64,000 bases of DNA from Saprospiraceae bacterium (GTDB taxonomy: Bacteria; Bacteroidota; Bacteroidia; Chitinophagales; Saprospiraceae). The DNA lies in NCBI GenBank assembly GCA_016719855.1, contig JADJYH010000015.1, forward strand, positions 1 to 64,000, written 5' to 3'. Of this stretch, positions 26,552 through 36,253 are shown piece after piece. Under the pieces are notes generated by a model. The model ran no database searches. It saw only the letters and a list, made by a program, of their open reading frames with translations, and was not told the DNA's origin. The first letter of the stretch is position 1, and each line of letters opens with the position of its first letter. The position numbers and the translations under genes were made by a program.

Positions 26552-29448
26552 ATGAAAAACAGAATTGACTTCTATTTTTACTTGTACAGTGGGTGGACTA
26601 AGGTCGCACTTAATATTTTGTTTTTTTTGGTGATTGCCTCTCAAGTGGGCATGTCCCAGGCAGGAAGTTTGGACTTGGGATTTGGCCAGGAAGGAATTGC
26701 ACGCACCAATGTGGGCTATGATAATGACAGAGGTTATTGTACGCTAATCCAACCGGACGGGAAAATATTAGTGGCCGGGAAGGGGGGAAATGAATTTGCA
26801 CTGGCCCGCTATCAAACGGATGGCTCATTGGATAACACCTTTGGAGATGGTGGCAAGGTATTTACGGCAGTCACTTCCATATCCGAAATACGGGCAATGG
26901 CTTTGCAACAAGATGGGAAAATCGTAGCTGGTGGGGATTTAAGCTCCACTTTGGGAGGCATCGTTAAGTACAACCCAGATGGCAGCCTGGATGAAACATT
27001 TGGGGAAGGTGGCATTCTCCGGTTTTATAATTTAGGGTTGCAGGTTGTTATTTACGCTATAGCCATACAGGAAGATGGTAAAATCGTATTGGCTGGCTAT
27101 CTTGAAAAGTGGCCTTATGACGATTTTTTTATTGCCCGTTTGCTGCCGGATGGCAGTTTTGATAATTCATTTGGATACAATGGCATTGCACATAATGATT
27201 CTTTCCAGGCTGAAGATAGCGAAGTTGTCATTTCGGTAAGTATCCAAAGTGATGGGGAAATAGTGGCTGGTGGGTATTTATACAATGGACTATCACTTCA
27301 GCAAGATTTCTTGGTGATGCGGTTTATGCCTGATGGCAGTCCCGACAGTTCATTCGGTGTTGATGGTGTTTCAACAACCGATATTGGCTCTTATGATCTC
27401 ATCATTTCATTACAAGTGCAATCAGATGGCAAAATTGTAGCAGGGGGCACTTCCTGGTTCCCGAATGGGTCAACCACTTTTACAGACCATGATTTTGCAC
27501 TAGCCCGTTACAATGCCAATGGGAGCCTCGATGACGGGTTTGGAAATGGAGGCATCGTCACTTGGGACTTTTCAGAAGGTGAAGACGTGATTGAATCCAT
27601 TATCATTCTGCCCGATAATAAGATTGTAGTTGGGGGCAATGTGAAAATGAGGCAGACCTGGACTTGGCACTCCTGCGCTTCAAACCGGATGGCAGTCTCG
27701 ATAACACCTTTGGCGAGGCTGGGTTAGTCGTTAAACCCATTGGCCCCGGCAATGACGCCATTTTTGAAATAGCCCTGCAAACAGATGGGAAAATCGTGGC
27801 TTGTGGTTATACCGATGTCGGCATCCATGAGGATTTTTTATTGACCCGTTTTGAGGAAGACGGAAGTCCCGACCCAACGCTGGGAAATGAAGGTGTCGTT
27901 ATTACGTCTGTATCCCTCAGCCAAGATTATCCTGTTTCCCTGGCCTTGCAAGAAGGTAACCATATATTAGTAAGTGGGAGTTTTGATGTTGGGTCAAAAT
28001 CGTTTCTATCACTTGTCAAATATACATCTATCGGAGCCGAGGATCTGGCATTTGGTGTAGACGGTAAGGTTATTATGGATATTTTTCCAGAAGATTTCTA
28101 TGCTTACCCAACTTCAATGCTTCTCCAGACAGACGGCAAATTACTGCTCACCGGGTTCAACTTCAATTCACTTGAATCCTACCTGGTCCGAAGCACGAAA
28201 GATGGGATATTGGATACTTCATTTGGTGTGAATGGTATCTTACTTGATACAAATGGCATTTTCTACCCTAGCATAGCACTGCAATCGGATGGCAATATCG
28301 CGATGGGAGGATCAAAAGACGGGGATTTTGCCCTTGTTCGGTATCATCCGGACGGCCAAATTGATACGGATTTTTGAACAAATGGCATCGTAATGACAAA
28401 TATTTCCCTCAGTAACGAGCAGGATGATTTAAGTGCGCTGATCGTGGAACCAGAGGGCAGAATAGTAGCGGGAGGGAGTAGTCTTTATGTAAATGCCCGC
28501 CGTTTTACCCTGGCCCGTTACAACAGTGATGGCAGCCTTGATAACACTTTTAGCAGCGATGGTAAAGCTTCACTTGCGTTTGTCTCCGGTGAAGACAGTT
28601 ATTTAAGCGATTTGATATTGCAGCCGGATGGGAAATTGGTGGCCGGTGGAGTTACCTATACCACGGACGGTTATATTTTATCGCTGGCCCGTTGGAATCC
28701 AGATGGCACATTAGATGAAAGCTTTGATCTGGATGGAAAGGTTACTACCACCATAGAACCAGCGAATTACAGTAGTTTAGGTTCGTTGGCAATTCAATCT
28801 GACGGGAAGATTTTGGCAGGCGGCTTCTCATCCCCAACACTCTTTGATGAAGCGCATAATTTTACCCTCATCCGTAAAGGGGGCAAGAGATTTTTAGCGA
28901 CATAAAATTTGGGGTTTGAGAAGAAGGTTGTTCCCAATTTTACTGAATCCCTGGGGGCGTTAGTTGCAGGGCCCCTTGGGAAAAATCGATATAATACAGA
29001 TGGAAGCCTTGATTCCACCTTCGGGAACAACGGCATAGTAATTTCGGATGTTGGCGATGGAGGAATAAGGAAAATAGCTTTGCAGACTGATGCAAAAATC
29101 GTTGCTGCAGGCAGTGTGGATGGTGATTTTGTGTTAGTACGCTATTTGTCCGGATTGGAAGTGGGTGTAGTGGATTTCTCTAGTTCGCAAAATACTTTGT
29201 TCGTCTATCCTAACCCAATTGAAAGGGAGACTACTTTGGGGTATACCCTGCTTGCTGACGCAACGCTGAGCATTGACCTGTATGATATCAACGGCAGGTT
29301 GGTCCAATCTTTAGTTAAGCAGGGAAAAAGGTCAGCTGGCGAACAGAAGGAAATGCTGAACCTGGAGCCATCCATAGTTCCGGGGAGTTATATCCTGGTA
29401 CTCAGCAATGGATCGGGTAGGCTGAGCCTTCAGATTGTGAAGCAATAG
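26552..29448 (+). CDS. Large secreted delta-60 repeat protein with T9SS sorting domain, disrupted
   Basis: Starts MKNRIDFYFYLYSGWTKV with a signal segment (ALNILFFLVIASQVGMSQAG). More than twelve delta-60 repeats follow, each with the pattern LQxDGKIxxAG ... ALARYxxDGSLDxTFGxxGxV; they are predicted to form a beta-propeller-like surface. The C-terminus (VYPNPIERETTLGYTL, LYDINGRLVQ, VPGSYILVL) is a type A T9SS sorting domain for export across the outer membrane. A frameshift lies near 27660, a TGA replaces an expected GGA at 28375, and a 111-bp in-frame insertion with a TAA lies at 28876-28986. About 960 residues if repaired. Function unknown; such proteins are cell-surface or released. Confidence 0.85.
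28876..28986 (+). other. 111-bp insertion inside a delta-60 repeat
   Basis: The repeat consensus ..FTLIR|YNTDGSLDSTFG is split between Arg (CGT, 28873-28875) and Arg (CGA, 28987): the intervening 111 bases translate as KGGKRFLAT, stop, NLGFEKKVVPNF and so on, unlike the repeat. The length is exactly 37 codons. No clear terminal repeats. Confidence 0.6.
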
Positions 29449-29465
29449 GATTACAGACCTGTGAA

Positions 29466-29699
29466 TTATGGACTTGGCCGGAAATTTCGTTTGCTCAATG
29501 GTGATTGTCTGGCGTAGCAAAAATCGTTGGTGAATTTCTTTGCGACCTGTGAGTAGGGCTGTTTGTATTCTGGACAGTCCACGTGGGCTAGGCGGATGAC
29601 GAAAGTGGTTTTTGTGCTGTCGCCAATGGTCTCGATGCTGTCGCCGTCCTTGATGCGGATGACCCGGTATGTTTTGGGCTGAACGGTGTCTGCGGGCGC
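29466..29699 (-). pseudogene. Thermonuclease (SNase-like) fragment
   Basis: YRVIRIKDGDSIETIGDS, then IRLAHVDCPEYKQPYSQVA and KKFTNDFCYARQ match the N-terminal half of staphylococcal-nuclease-like proteins (V-DGD, R-VDCPE). The catalytic C-terminal arginine and glutamate region is absent; the reading frame ends at 29466. Its upstream end is fused to transposase sequence near 29700, so it lacks its own start and signal peptide. Confidence 0.6.
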
Positions 29700-30296
29700 T
29701 TGTGGTGTCGAGATTGAGGCGCAAGGCATCCATGCTCACTTTCTGTCCCAACAGCCCACTGCTCTCCAACAGGGTGCGAACCGATGGAACCTCGCTCTCT
29801 TTGGTCTCATTGTAGTGCACCTGCCCTGCTATCGTTCCGTCTGTTTGCCTCACAGCTTGCACTAAAACTTCTCCCTTGGTATCACCCTCCTCGATACTCC
29901 CTGGAGTTCCTTGCCATCGGCAGCAAACCACAGCGTCTCCGTTTCCTTTAATCCAACACCATAAAATTCAAACACCAATTGCTCGAATACCGGCAGTGAT
30001 ACCATGCCCAACGCTATGGGCAGTTGCGAACGGGAAACGGTGCGCCTTTGGCCCAAGCCCAACTCCTCCATATACCCGGCGGTGGTGATTTACCATGTGC
30101 CGATGGATGCTGGATAGGAAGCCATCCCGGTTGCACAGCAGAGCAATTCCAGCAAGATAACTGCTATGCAGTGCCGCTTGCCACGCTCGTCTCGCAAATC
30201 CAGCCCAGGTGTGTTTTGTATCTTCTCTAAAAATGTGGTACTTTCCTCTTGAGTGCAGGGTGTCATCGCTGTTTGTTTTTGGTTCGGAAAACTCAA
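29700..30296 (-). mobile_element. ISAs1-family transposase remnant
   Basis: Fragments of a DDE transposase lie in order on the minus strand: N-terminus LDLRDERGKRHCIAVILLEL (30296-30180), then RRTVSRSQLPIALGMV and ETLWFAADGKELQGV (DGK with the first catalytic Asp, near 29900-30000), and AGQVHYNETKESEVPSVRTL with QKVSMDALRLNLDTT near 29740-29820. Internal stops and shifts show decay. The layout (ADGK-LxG, KENExP, DA) is that of ISAs1/H-repeat transposases. The C-terminal third is missing, replaced by the SNase fragment. Confidence 0.7.
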
Positions 30297-30386
30297 AATT
30301 ACAGCTTTAACCTTGCTCCCTTTTTTTATAGGAAAGCCCCATCAAGACTGAATGGAAGGTTGTGAAAAGGATGGAAGGTTTTCACC

Positions 30387-30851
30387 TCACTTTTCTTGCA
30401 CATCAATATCGTGGATGGCCCGCAAAATATCTCGGCGGCTGATTTGCCCCACCAATTTGCCAAAATCGTCTACCACCAATAGCCTTTTGTACACAGAGTT
30501 CAGAAAGATGGAGGCCACTTCATAAATATCGGCATGAACGGAAACGGTCCGCATGACATTGGACATGTAATGGGACACGGTTCTATTATCTATTGGCTGA
30601 TTGTGATAAGCCCCATCAAATAATACCTTCAGACAATCTTTGTCGTCAATTAAGCCAACCACGTCCCTTTTGTCGTTTAGCACGGGTGCTCCAGTAATTT
30701 TGTTGGTGAGCAAGGTATTAATCACGTCCATTATCGCCGTTTCCGGCTTGAAAGTAATGAGTTTCTTCGTCATATAATCTGTGACGAGGGGCTTGTCGAC
30801 CACTGGCCTGATTGGGCTATCCTCTACTGCTTTTTGTTGGAAATTTTTCAT
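30387..30851 (-). CDS. Tandem CBS-domain protein
   Basis: 154 residues, intact. Two CBS domains: TDYMTKKLITFKPETAIMDV with GAPVLNDKRDVVGLIDDKD, and SHYMSNVMRTVSVHADIYEV with RLLVVDDFGKLVGQISRRD. CBS pairs bind adenosine nucleotides and usually regulate partner proteins. No other domain is attached, so it is a stand-alone Bateman module; the partner is unknown. Confidence 0.88.
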   Translation of the reverse strand: MKNFQQKAVEDSPIRPVVDKPLVTDYMTKKLITFKPETAIMDVINTLLTNKITGAPVLNDKRDVVGLIDDKDCLKVLFDGAYHNQPIDNRTVSHYMSNVMRTVSVHADIYEVASIFLNSVYKRLLVVDDFGKLVGQISRRDILRAIHDIDVQEK

Positions 30852-31296
30852 TCGTTATGAGTTTAGTTGATCATTTAAAGGTATCTGGAGACAAGGTAAT
30901 ACATGTTTTGAAATACACGCAATGGGAGAATTTAGATTTTAGTTTTTATTATAAAATCAAAGCACTACTCCGAGAATGCAACGAACCACCTTTTATTTGC
31001 CGTGTGTCAGAATTGCGAGGTATTTGGCCTTTCTATCTGGGCCAGCCGTTTGGACGCTGAATTGCAATCGTTGTTCAAAAATGGCTCAATTTGAGTTCAA
31101 AAATTGGCCAATGAATGTCCAGGATTCATGCAACCCTTGTGCTTCGAAATTGAATTTGTGCCGTATCTGGTAAGTTTACTTTTGCTATTTATTCACTACT
31201 CCTGTCCCACATCTTTCAAAAAATGCTTGCCCTTTCACCAACCAGGATATGCCAAATGCAACCAATGCGAGTGACTCAAAAATGAAAACACAGGTT
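30852..31296. other. Intergenic region, no recognised gene
   Basis: A plus-strand open frame from 30857 (MSLVDHLKVSGDKVIHVLKY) of about 68 codons has some protein character but no family match and no ribosome-binding context; I do not call it. The rest appears non-coding. Confidence 0.4.
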
Positions 31297-31923
31297 TCAG
31301 TCTTTCCAAATCTGGAAGCGCTTTTCTAACCACAACCAATATAGGGCAATGGCGATAAGACAACCAAGCATGACATAACCACAAACCCTGTATATTTTAT
31401 TGCGGTCTTTCTTCCGGTTGGTCATCATTTTTGAGTCCGTAGTTTGGGTGAATTGAAACAAGGAAATATAGGTCAATACGAGGAAGAACAGAACAGCAAA
31501 AAATAAATGGAGCCTGCCGGCAAGGACATTGACATGGGCGAGATCGATATAACAATTGGTTCGCAAATCAGCACGACAGGGGAACAAGGCTATCCCAACC
31601 GCAAACAGGGCCGCAAGCTTGCTCAAAACATTGTCCCTTGCATCATACCCTTTGTAACTGTACAAAAAGAAAGCAATGGCACTCAGGATGGCAACAAAAA
31701 CATCCCGCATGACAGTGTGATAATAAGCGCTGATGGATTCTTGAATCTCGTTGCAATTGCCCAGTATGACTGAACCAATGGCCAAAATGCACGGCATCCC
31801 TATCCCGACATATCCGATGGACTGCCGCAATGCCAAATAGGATATGACCAATGCGTTTTCGTTTTCTTTTTCGGTACCCGATTGCTTTGTCATTGTGTTG
31901 GTTTTAGATGTAAGTTGAGTCAT
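31297..31923 (-). CDS. Five-pass membrane protein of unknown function
   Basis: 208 residues. Five hydrophobic segments: VGIGMPCILAIGSVILG, DVFVAILSAIAFFLYS, LSKLAALFAVGIALFPC, LHLFFAVLFFLVLTYISLF and YVMLGCLIAIALYWLW. The segment SISAYYHTVMRDVFVAILSA is a recognisable conserved core of an uncharacterised bacterial family (SxSxYYHT). An alternative start MTKQSGTEKENENA lies 10 codons later. Function unknown. Confidence 0.65.
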   Translation of the reverse strand: MTQLTSKTNTMTKQSGTEKENENALVISYLALRQSIGYVGIGMPCILAIGSVILGNCNEIQESISAYYHTVMRDVFVAILSAIAFFLYSYKGYDARDNVLSKLAALFAVGIALFPCRADLRTNCYIDLAHVNVLAGRLHLFFAVLFFLVLTYISLFQFTQTTDSKMMTNRKKDRNKIYRVCGYVMLGCLIAIALYWLWLEKRFQIWKD

Positions 31924-31946
31924 GACATCTTCTTGCCTCGTTCATT

Positions 31947-32915
31947 TCACGACTTTAGTCCGTTCAAAAAATCCACCGCACCAAGCCGCTTTCGGCCCTG
32001 CACCTGCATCTCCACCAAATGAACGAAGCCATCCAAGGTGGCCACTTTCAGCGTTTTTTTCCCATCGGTGATTAAATGGCCTGGTGCAAAATCATGCACT
32101 GCCACCTCTTTTTTCGACTTATAAACCTTCAATTCAACGCCCTGCAATTTATCCCAACTATCTGATTGCCAGGGAGTTCCGTCGTCAAGTGTCAGTGCAT
32201 TTTTCACTACAAACCACGCCCCTGGGAACGGGCTGAGACCCCGCACGAAGTTGTGGACTTCGGCAGTTGTCCTTTTAAAATCAATCTCGCAGGTCTCATG
32301 AAAAATCTTTGGGGCATGGCAGGCCTGGGAATCATCCTGTTTTTGTAAAACATAGTCGCCTCGCTCGATAGCTTGTACGGTTTTTAGCACCAAGTTGGCA
32401 CCCAGGTGCATCATGCGGTCGTGGACTTCCCCGGCGGTTTCGTCCTCGCCGATGGGCATTTTGGCTTGAAAAAGCAGGTCGCCCGTGTCAATTTCATGGC
32501 GAAGGAAAAAAGTGGTAGCACCAGTTTCCTGCTCCCCGTTGATGATGGCCCAGTTGATGGGCGCCGCGCCCCGGTATTTCGGCAGCAACGAACCATGCAG
32601 GTTGAAAGTGCCAATTTTGGGCATCGCCCATACTACCTCCGGCAACATTCGGAATGCCACAACTATCTGTAAATCAGCATTGTAGCTCCGCAATTGTTCC
32701 AAAAAATCTGGCGAACGGAGCTTCTCCGGCTGCAAAACTGGAAGCCCTCGGCTCACAGCAAATTTTTTCACCGCCGACTCCAACAACTGATTGCCTCCCC
32801 TTCCACCAAGCTTATCGGTGGCAGTTACCACGGCGACCACATCGTAGCCGTTGTCCAACAAAATTTCGAGCGACGGCACGGCAAAGTCTGGCGTGCCCAT
32901 GAAGATGATTTTCAT
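31947..32915 (-). CDS. fmt: Methionyl-tRNA formyltransferase
   Basis: 322 residues, intact. Formylates initiator Met-tRNA with 10-formyltetrahydrofolate. Signatures: MKIIFMGTPDFAVPSLE, VVTATDKLGGRGGNQ, the active-site block IGTFNLHGSLLPKYRGAAPI (HGSLLPxYRG), and DTGDLLFQ with the catalytic aspartate. The C-terminal OB-like domain (NFVRGLSPFPGAWFVV ... KRLGAVDFLNG) is present. Def, its usual neighbour, is not here. Confidence 0.96.
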   Translation of the reverse strand: MKIIFMGTPDFAVPSLEILLDNGYDVVAVVTATDKLGGRGGNQLLESAVKKFAVSRGLPVLQPEKLRSPDFLEQLRSYNADLQIVVAFRMLPEVVWAMPKIGTFNLHGSLLPKYRGAAPINWAIINGEQETGATTFFLRHEIDTGDLLFQAKMPIGEDETAGEVHDRMMHLGANLVLKTVQAIERGDYVLQKQDDSQACHAPKIFHETCEIDFKRTTAEVHNFVRGLSPFPGAWFVVKNALTLDDGTPWQSDSWDKLQGVELKVYKSKKEVAVHDFAPGHLITDGKKTLKVATLDGFVHLVEMQVQGRKRLGAVDFLNGLKS

Positions 32916-32969
32916 GTTTTTCGGTAGAAAACATCGGCTAAGTTTTACCCCCGATGTTTGGTTTCTGCA

Positions 32970-33326
32970 TTATTCTTTTTTCAAAATCAGGTTTTCTTTC
33001 ACCCCGCCTCGATTCATCTCGAATTCGAGGGTATCAGTAGTCAGTCGTGCGATTTTAACCATGATTTCTTGTTGGCCCTCAGCCAGCGTGTAGAGCTTGA
33101 CACCTTGAACCCGGAAGCTGCCTTTCTCCTCCCTGCCACCGAGCACTGCATCATAGTTTTCACCATCAAAATGGAATTTCACGGTGGTTGCGTCACGGTT
33201 GTCTTGGTCTTCGACCATCCATGAGACGCCTTGCCATGTGCCTTGGATGGACTGTTGGTAGCCCTTGTCCACCGAACAACCCACCAACATTAGAACTGTG
33301 AAGGCAAAAATGTTTAGCTTTTTCAT
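32970..33326 (-). CDS. Lipoprotein, lipocalin-like
   Basis: 118 residues from MKKLNIFAFTVLMLVGCSVD; the lipobox LMLVGC puts the lipid on residue 17. The mature domain SIQGTWQGVSWMVEDQDN ... VKFHFDGENYDAVLGGREEK, GSFRVQGVKLYTLAEG follows the lipocalin-like pattern (GTW at the start, then beta strands) of small Bacteroidota lipoproteins. Ligand unknown. Upstream start at 33419 is rejected because it hides the signal peptide. Confidence 0.75.
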   Translation of the reverse strand: MKKLNIFAFTVLMLVGCSVDKGYQQSIQGTWQGVSWMVEDQDNRDATTVKFHFDGENYDAVLGGREEKGSFRVQGVKLYTLAEGQQEIMVKIARLTTDTLEFEMNRGGVKENLILKKE

Positions 33327-33525
33327 CGTCATCAAGATTTGTGAAGGATTGAAAACATAATTCAAAACAAAGCGATGGCAACAATAGCGCAAAAACAGCG
33401 GAATTCGGTGCATAAACACCTGTTTTCAAAGTTTTACCAAAAAAAGACAGGAACTGGGCTTGCGTTTGAAACAAATAGCGCCCCTACTTTTTCAATTGGT
33501 CTCCGAAATAACTTTCTTTGCCGTG

Positions 33526-35520
33526 ATGAAAAAATTGCTGCTTTCAAGCCTGATTCCGTTGAACTATTGGTCGGCCTCCGGCCAATGCGACCCGCATTTC
33601 GACCCGCCTAAGAGCAACCGACCAACGAGCTACGTGATGGACGTTCAGTACGACCTCGCCAAGAAATCCGTCACCTCCACTGGGCAGGTCATTTTCAAAA
33701 ACAACTCGCCCGTGCCAGTGACGGAGCTACATTTTTACATGTACCTCAATGCCTTCAAGAACATGAACAGCACCTTCCTCAAGGGCAGCGGCGGCAATAT
33801 TTTTGACCAAAATATCGGCGACCGGGACTCCAGCGCTTGGGGCTGGATTCGGGTGGATGAAATTGCCGAGCGAAATGGTGCAAACCTCACACAATCAATG
33901 CGTTACTACCTTCCAGACAACGACGATATTGGCGACCAGAGCGTGCTGTTGGTGCCGCTGAAACGTTCCGTGCAGCCGGGTGAGACGGCGGTTTTTGACC
34001 TCAAGTTTTCAGCGAAGCTGCCAAAGACCATTGCCCGTGCAGGCTACTCCAAGGACGATTTTGCGCTCTGGGTTCATTGGTTCCCACAACTCGGCGTTTG
34101 GGAACCCAAGAACGAAACCGAATGGCAATGGAACTGCCACCAGTTCTTCCGCATGACCGAGTTTTTCGGCGATTTTGGCACCTACGATGTAACCATCACC
34201 GCACCCAGCCAACTCGTCATGGGCGCTTCCGGCTGCCTGATGAGCGAGGAAAAACTGCCCAACAACCTCACCCGCCGCCGCTTCGTGGTGGAGGACGTGA
34301 TTGACTTCGCATGGACGGCCTACCCCGGCTACCAAGTTTTTGAAGACAAATGGCAGCATGTGAACATCCGGCTGCTCATTCCATCGGAGCATTCCATGCA
34401 CGCCCAGCGGTTCAGTACGGCCGTCAAACAAAGCTTGGAGTACATGACCGACCACGTAGGCCCCTACCCTTTTGCCAGTTTGACGATGGCCGACCCGCCT
34501 TTCCACGGATTGCGAAGCGGAATGATGGAGTACCCGACTTTCATCACACTAGGGTCGTTTTACAATTGGCCGAGGGGCATCCGTTCGGTGGAATCGTTGG
34601 CGGTGCATGAGTTCGTCCACCAATATTTCATGATGATGCTGGCCAGCAACGAAAAGGAGGAAGCTTGGCTCGACGAGGGACTTGTGACCTATTACGAAGA
34701 TCGCATCATTGACCATTTTTATGGGGAGAAAACGGGCTATGTGGACTTCCACGGCTACCGGATGGGCAACGAGGAATTGAGCCGCAATGAGTACACGGGC
34801 ATGAAAAACCCCAAGGAGGACTATGCTGCGAAGCCCGGTTGGGATAGCACGGGAAGGCACAAGGGAATTATTTACAGCAAGACCGCCACCATGCTCCAAA
34901 CCATGCAAGCCGTGCTTGGCGATGAGGTAATGGACAACTTGATGCACAAATACTTCGAGCAGTGGAAGTTCAAGCACCCCACGGGCAGGGATTTTTCCAA
35001 TGTGGCCGAGTCGTATGCCACCGAAAAGTTGGGACAGAAATATGGCGATTTCCTCGAAGGTATGTTCATGCAGGTGCTGAATCAAACCAATGTCTGCGAC
35101 CTTGCCGTTTCAGAAATCAATAATTTTGAAAACTTCGGCCCACATGGCCTTTTCGACGATGGGCAGGGAAATTTGGTGTTTAAGCAAGGCAAGCCAACTG
35201 GCACCTACACCGCCTCCGCTACCCTGCACCGATTGGGTGAAATGGTGCTGTTCCCGGTGGAGGTAGAAATCCGCTTTGAAGATGGTTCAGTGAAAATTGA
35301 GACTTGGGGAGGATGGGAGCGCACGAAGATTTTCAGCTACCAGAGCAAATCGAAAATCGAGTCGGTGCACATTGACCCGGAACAGAAAATCAGCCTCGAC
35401 ATTGACCTGAACAACAACAGCTTGACGCTCAAACCATCGGATTCCGTCCTTTGGAAGTTCACGTTGAAGGCTGTTTTTTGGTTGCAGAACACCATGCAGA
35501 CAGTGGGGTTCTTGATTTGA
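33526..35520 (+). CDS. M1 family metallopeptidase (aminopeptidase N-like)
   Basis: 664 residues. The start MKKLLLSSLIPLNYWSASGQ at 33526 gives a signal peptide. A beta-rich N-domain (TSYVMDVQYDLAKKSVTSTG) is followed by the gluzincin catalytic site HEFVHQYFMMMLASNEKEEA with HExxH and, 19 residues later, the third ligand Glu in AWLDEGLVTYYED. RSGMMEYPTF corresponds to the GxMEN-like exopeptidase loop. Zinc aminopeptidases of this type trim peptides; the signal suggests periplasmic or surface location. No T9SS tail is seen. Intact. Confidence 0.9.
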   Translation: MKKLLLSSLIPLNYWSASGQCDPHFDPPKSNRPTSYVMDVQYDLAKKSVTSTGQVIFKNNSPVPVTELHFYMYLNAFKNMNSTFLKGSGGNIFDQNIGDRDSSAWGWIRVDEIAERNGANLTQSMRYYLPDNDDIGDQSVLLVPLKRSVQPGETAVFDLKFSAKLPKTIARAGYSKDDFALWVHWFPQLGVWEPKNETEWQWNCHQFFRMTEFFGDFGTYDVTITAPSQLVMGASGCLMSEEKLPNNLTRRRFVVEDVIDFAWTAYPGYQVFEDKWQHVNIRLLIPSEHSMHAQRFSTAVKQSLEYMTDHVGPYPFASLTMADPPFHGLRSGMMEYPTFITLGSFYNWPRGIRSVESLAVHEFVHQYFMMMLASNEKEEAWLDEGLVTYYEDRIIDHFYGEKTGYVDFHGYRMGNEELSRNEYTGMKNPKEDYAAKPGWDSTGRHKGIIYSKTATMLQTMQAVLGDEVMDNLMHKYFEQWKFKHPTGRDFSNVAESYATEKLGQKYGDFLEGMFMQVLNQTNVCDLAVSEINNFENFGPHGLFDDGQGNLVFKQGKPTGTYTASATLHRLGEMVLFPVEVEIRFEDGSVKIETWGGWERTKIFSYQSKSKIESVHIDPEQKISLDIDLNNNSLTLKPSDSVLWKFTLKAVFWLQNTMQTVGFLI

Positions 35521-35530
35521 TTATCGGGGT

Positions 35531-36145
35531 TCAAAAATTCACAATTCCCTTATTTTTAAGATATTGTGCAACATTGAAAGTAATACCATCAATAACCTCA
35601 ACCTCTCGGTCCCAATCAAACATGCTCCAATCTTTGCCGTTTTCAGCAACCAATATCATTTTTGAAAGGGTAAAAATCCAGATGATTTTTTCAACACCAC
35701 TGCCGTGTAAATTTTTGGTACGATACTGAATCAACTCCATTGGGGTCATGATGTCACTTTCAATGTCAACGTCAACTTCGATGACCACTTTTGGGGGAAC
35801 GTTTGCAAAGTGCCGGGTTATTAGGTCAGGGGTAAGCACTGACTTTTCAAAAATTGCAATGTCCAGCCCGGCTTTGATTTTTGAAGTGGTTTTTAGACCT
35901 ACCTCAGCACCAAGTAACCAATATTTTTCTTCGTCCAATTTTTTGCCAATGAGCATTACGAGGTAAAAAAGGACGACTGAGTGAATAGAACTGGATGGCA
36001 TGATATCTTCAAGTGTTTTTTTGCCTGACAATACTTCCCGGTAGCCTTTGTAATAAAGTGGGATGCCGTCAAACTCTTCTTTGATGAGGTACGCTGGAAT
36101 CTTTTTCTTTGAAACGGGAGATGAACTTGCGATGGCACTTTCCAT
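35531..36145 (-). CDS. Uma2 family (DUF820) PD-(D/E)xK nuclease-fold protein
   Basis: 204 residues, intact. The Uma2 pattern is seen in YYKGYREVLSGKKTLEDIMP, SSSIHSVVLFYLVMLIGKK, KIKAGLDIAIFEKSVLT (D of the core) and PPKVVIEVDVDIE (ExD/ExK-like). The core Lys is replaced or displaced (EVDVD), so catalytic competence is uncertain. The family is very common as stand-alone copies in cyanobacteria and Bacteroidota; function unproven. A TAnnTTTG element lies upstream. Confidence 0.8.
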   Translation of the reverse strand: MESAIASSSPVSKKKIPAYLIKEEFDGIPLYYKGYREVLSGKKTLEDIMPSSSIHSVVLFYLVMLIGKKLDEEKYWLLGAEVGLKTTSKIKAGLDIAIFEKSVLTPDLITRHFANVPPKVVIEVDVDIESDIMTPMELIQYRTKNLHGSGVEKIIWIFTLSKMILVAENGKDWSMFDWDREVEVIDGITFNVAQYLKNKGIVNF

Positions 36146-36167
36146 GAATGATTGATTTTGATGGATA

Positions 36168-36175
36168 CAAATTTA
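36168..36175 (-). promoter_or_regulatory. Putative -7 promoter element for Uma2 gene
   Basis: The minus strand reads TAAATTTG, 22 bases before the ATG at 36145. Confidence 0.5.
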
Positions 36176-36253
36176 CAAGATTTTACTGAGTATCTTAAGC
36201 TGCTTTTACGAATACATTGACGAATGACCTCAACAAACTAAGCATTTTTGAAA

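Noticed and set aside
30857..31060. 68-codon plus-strand open frame after the CBS gene
   Set aside because: Some protein character, but no family resemblance, no ribosome-binding context and no conserved motif.
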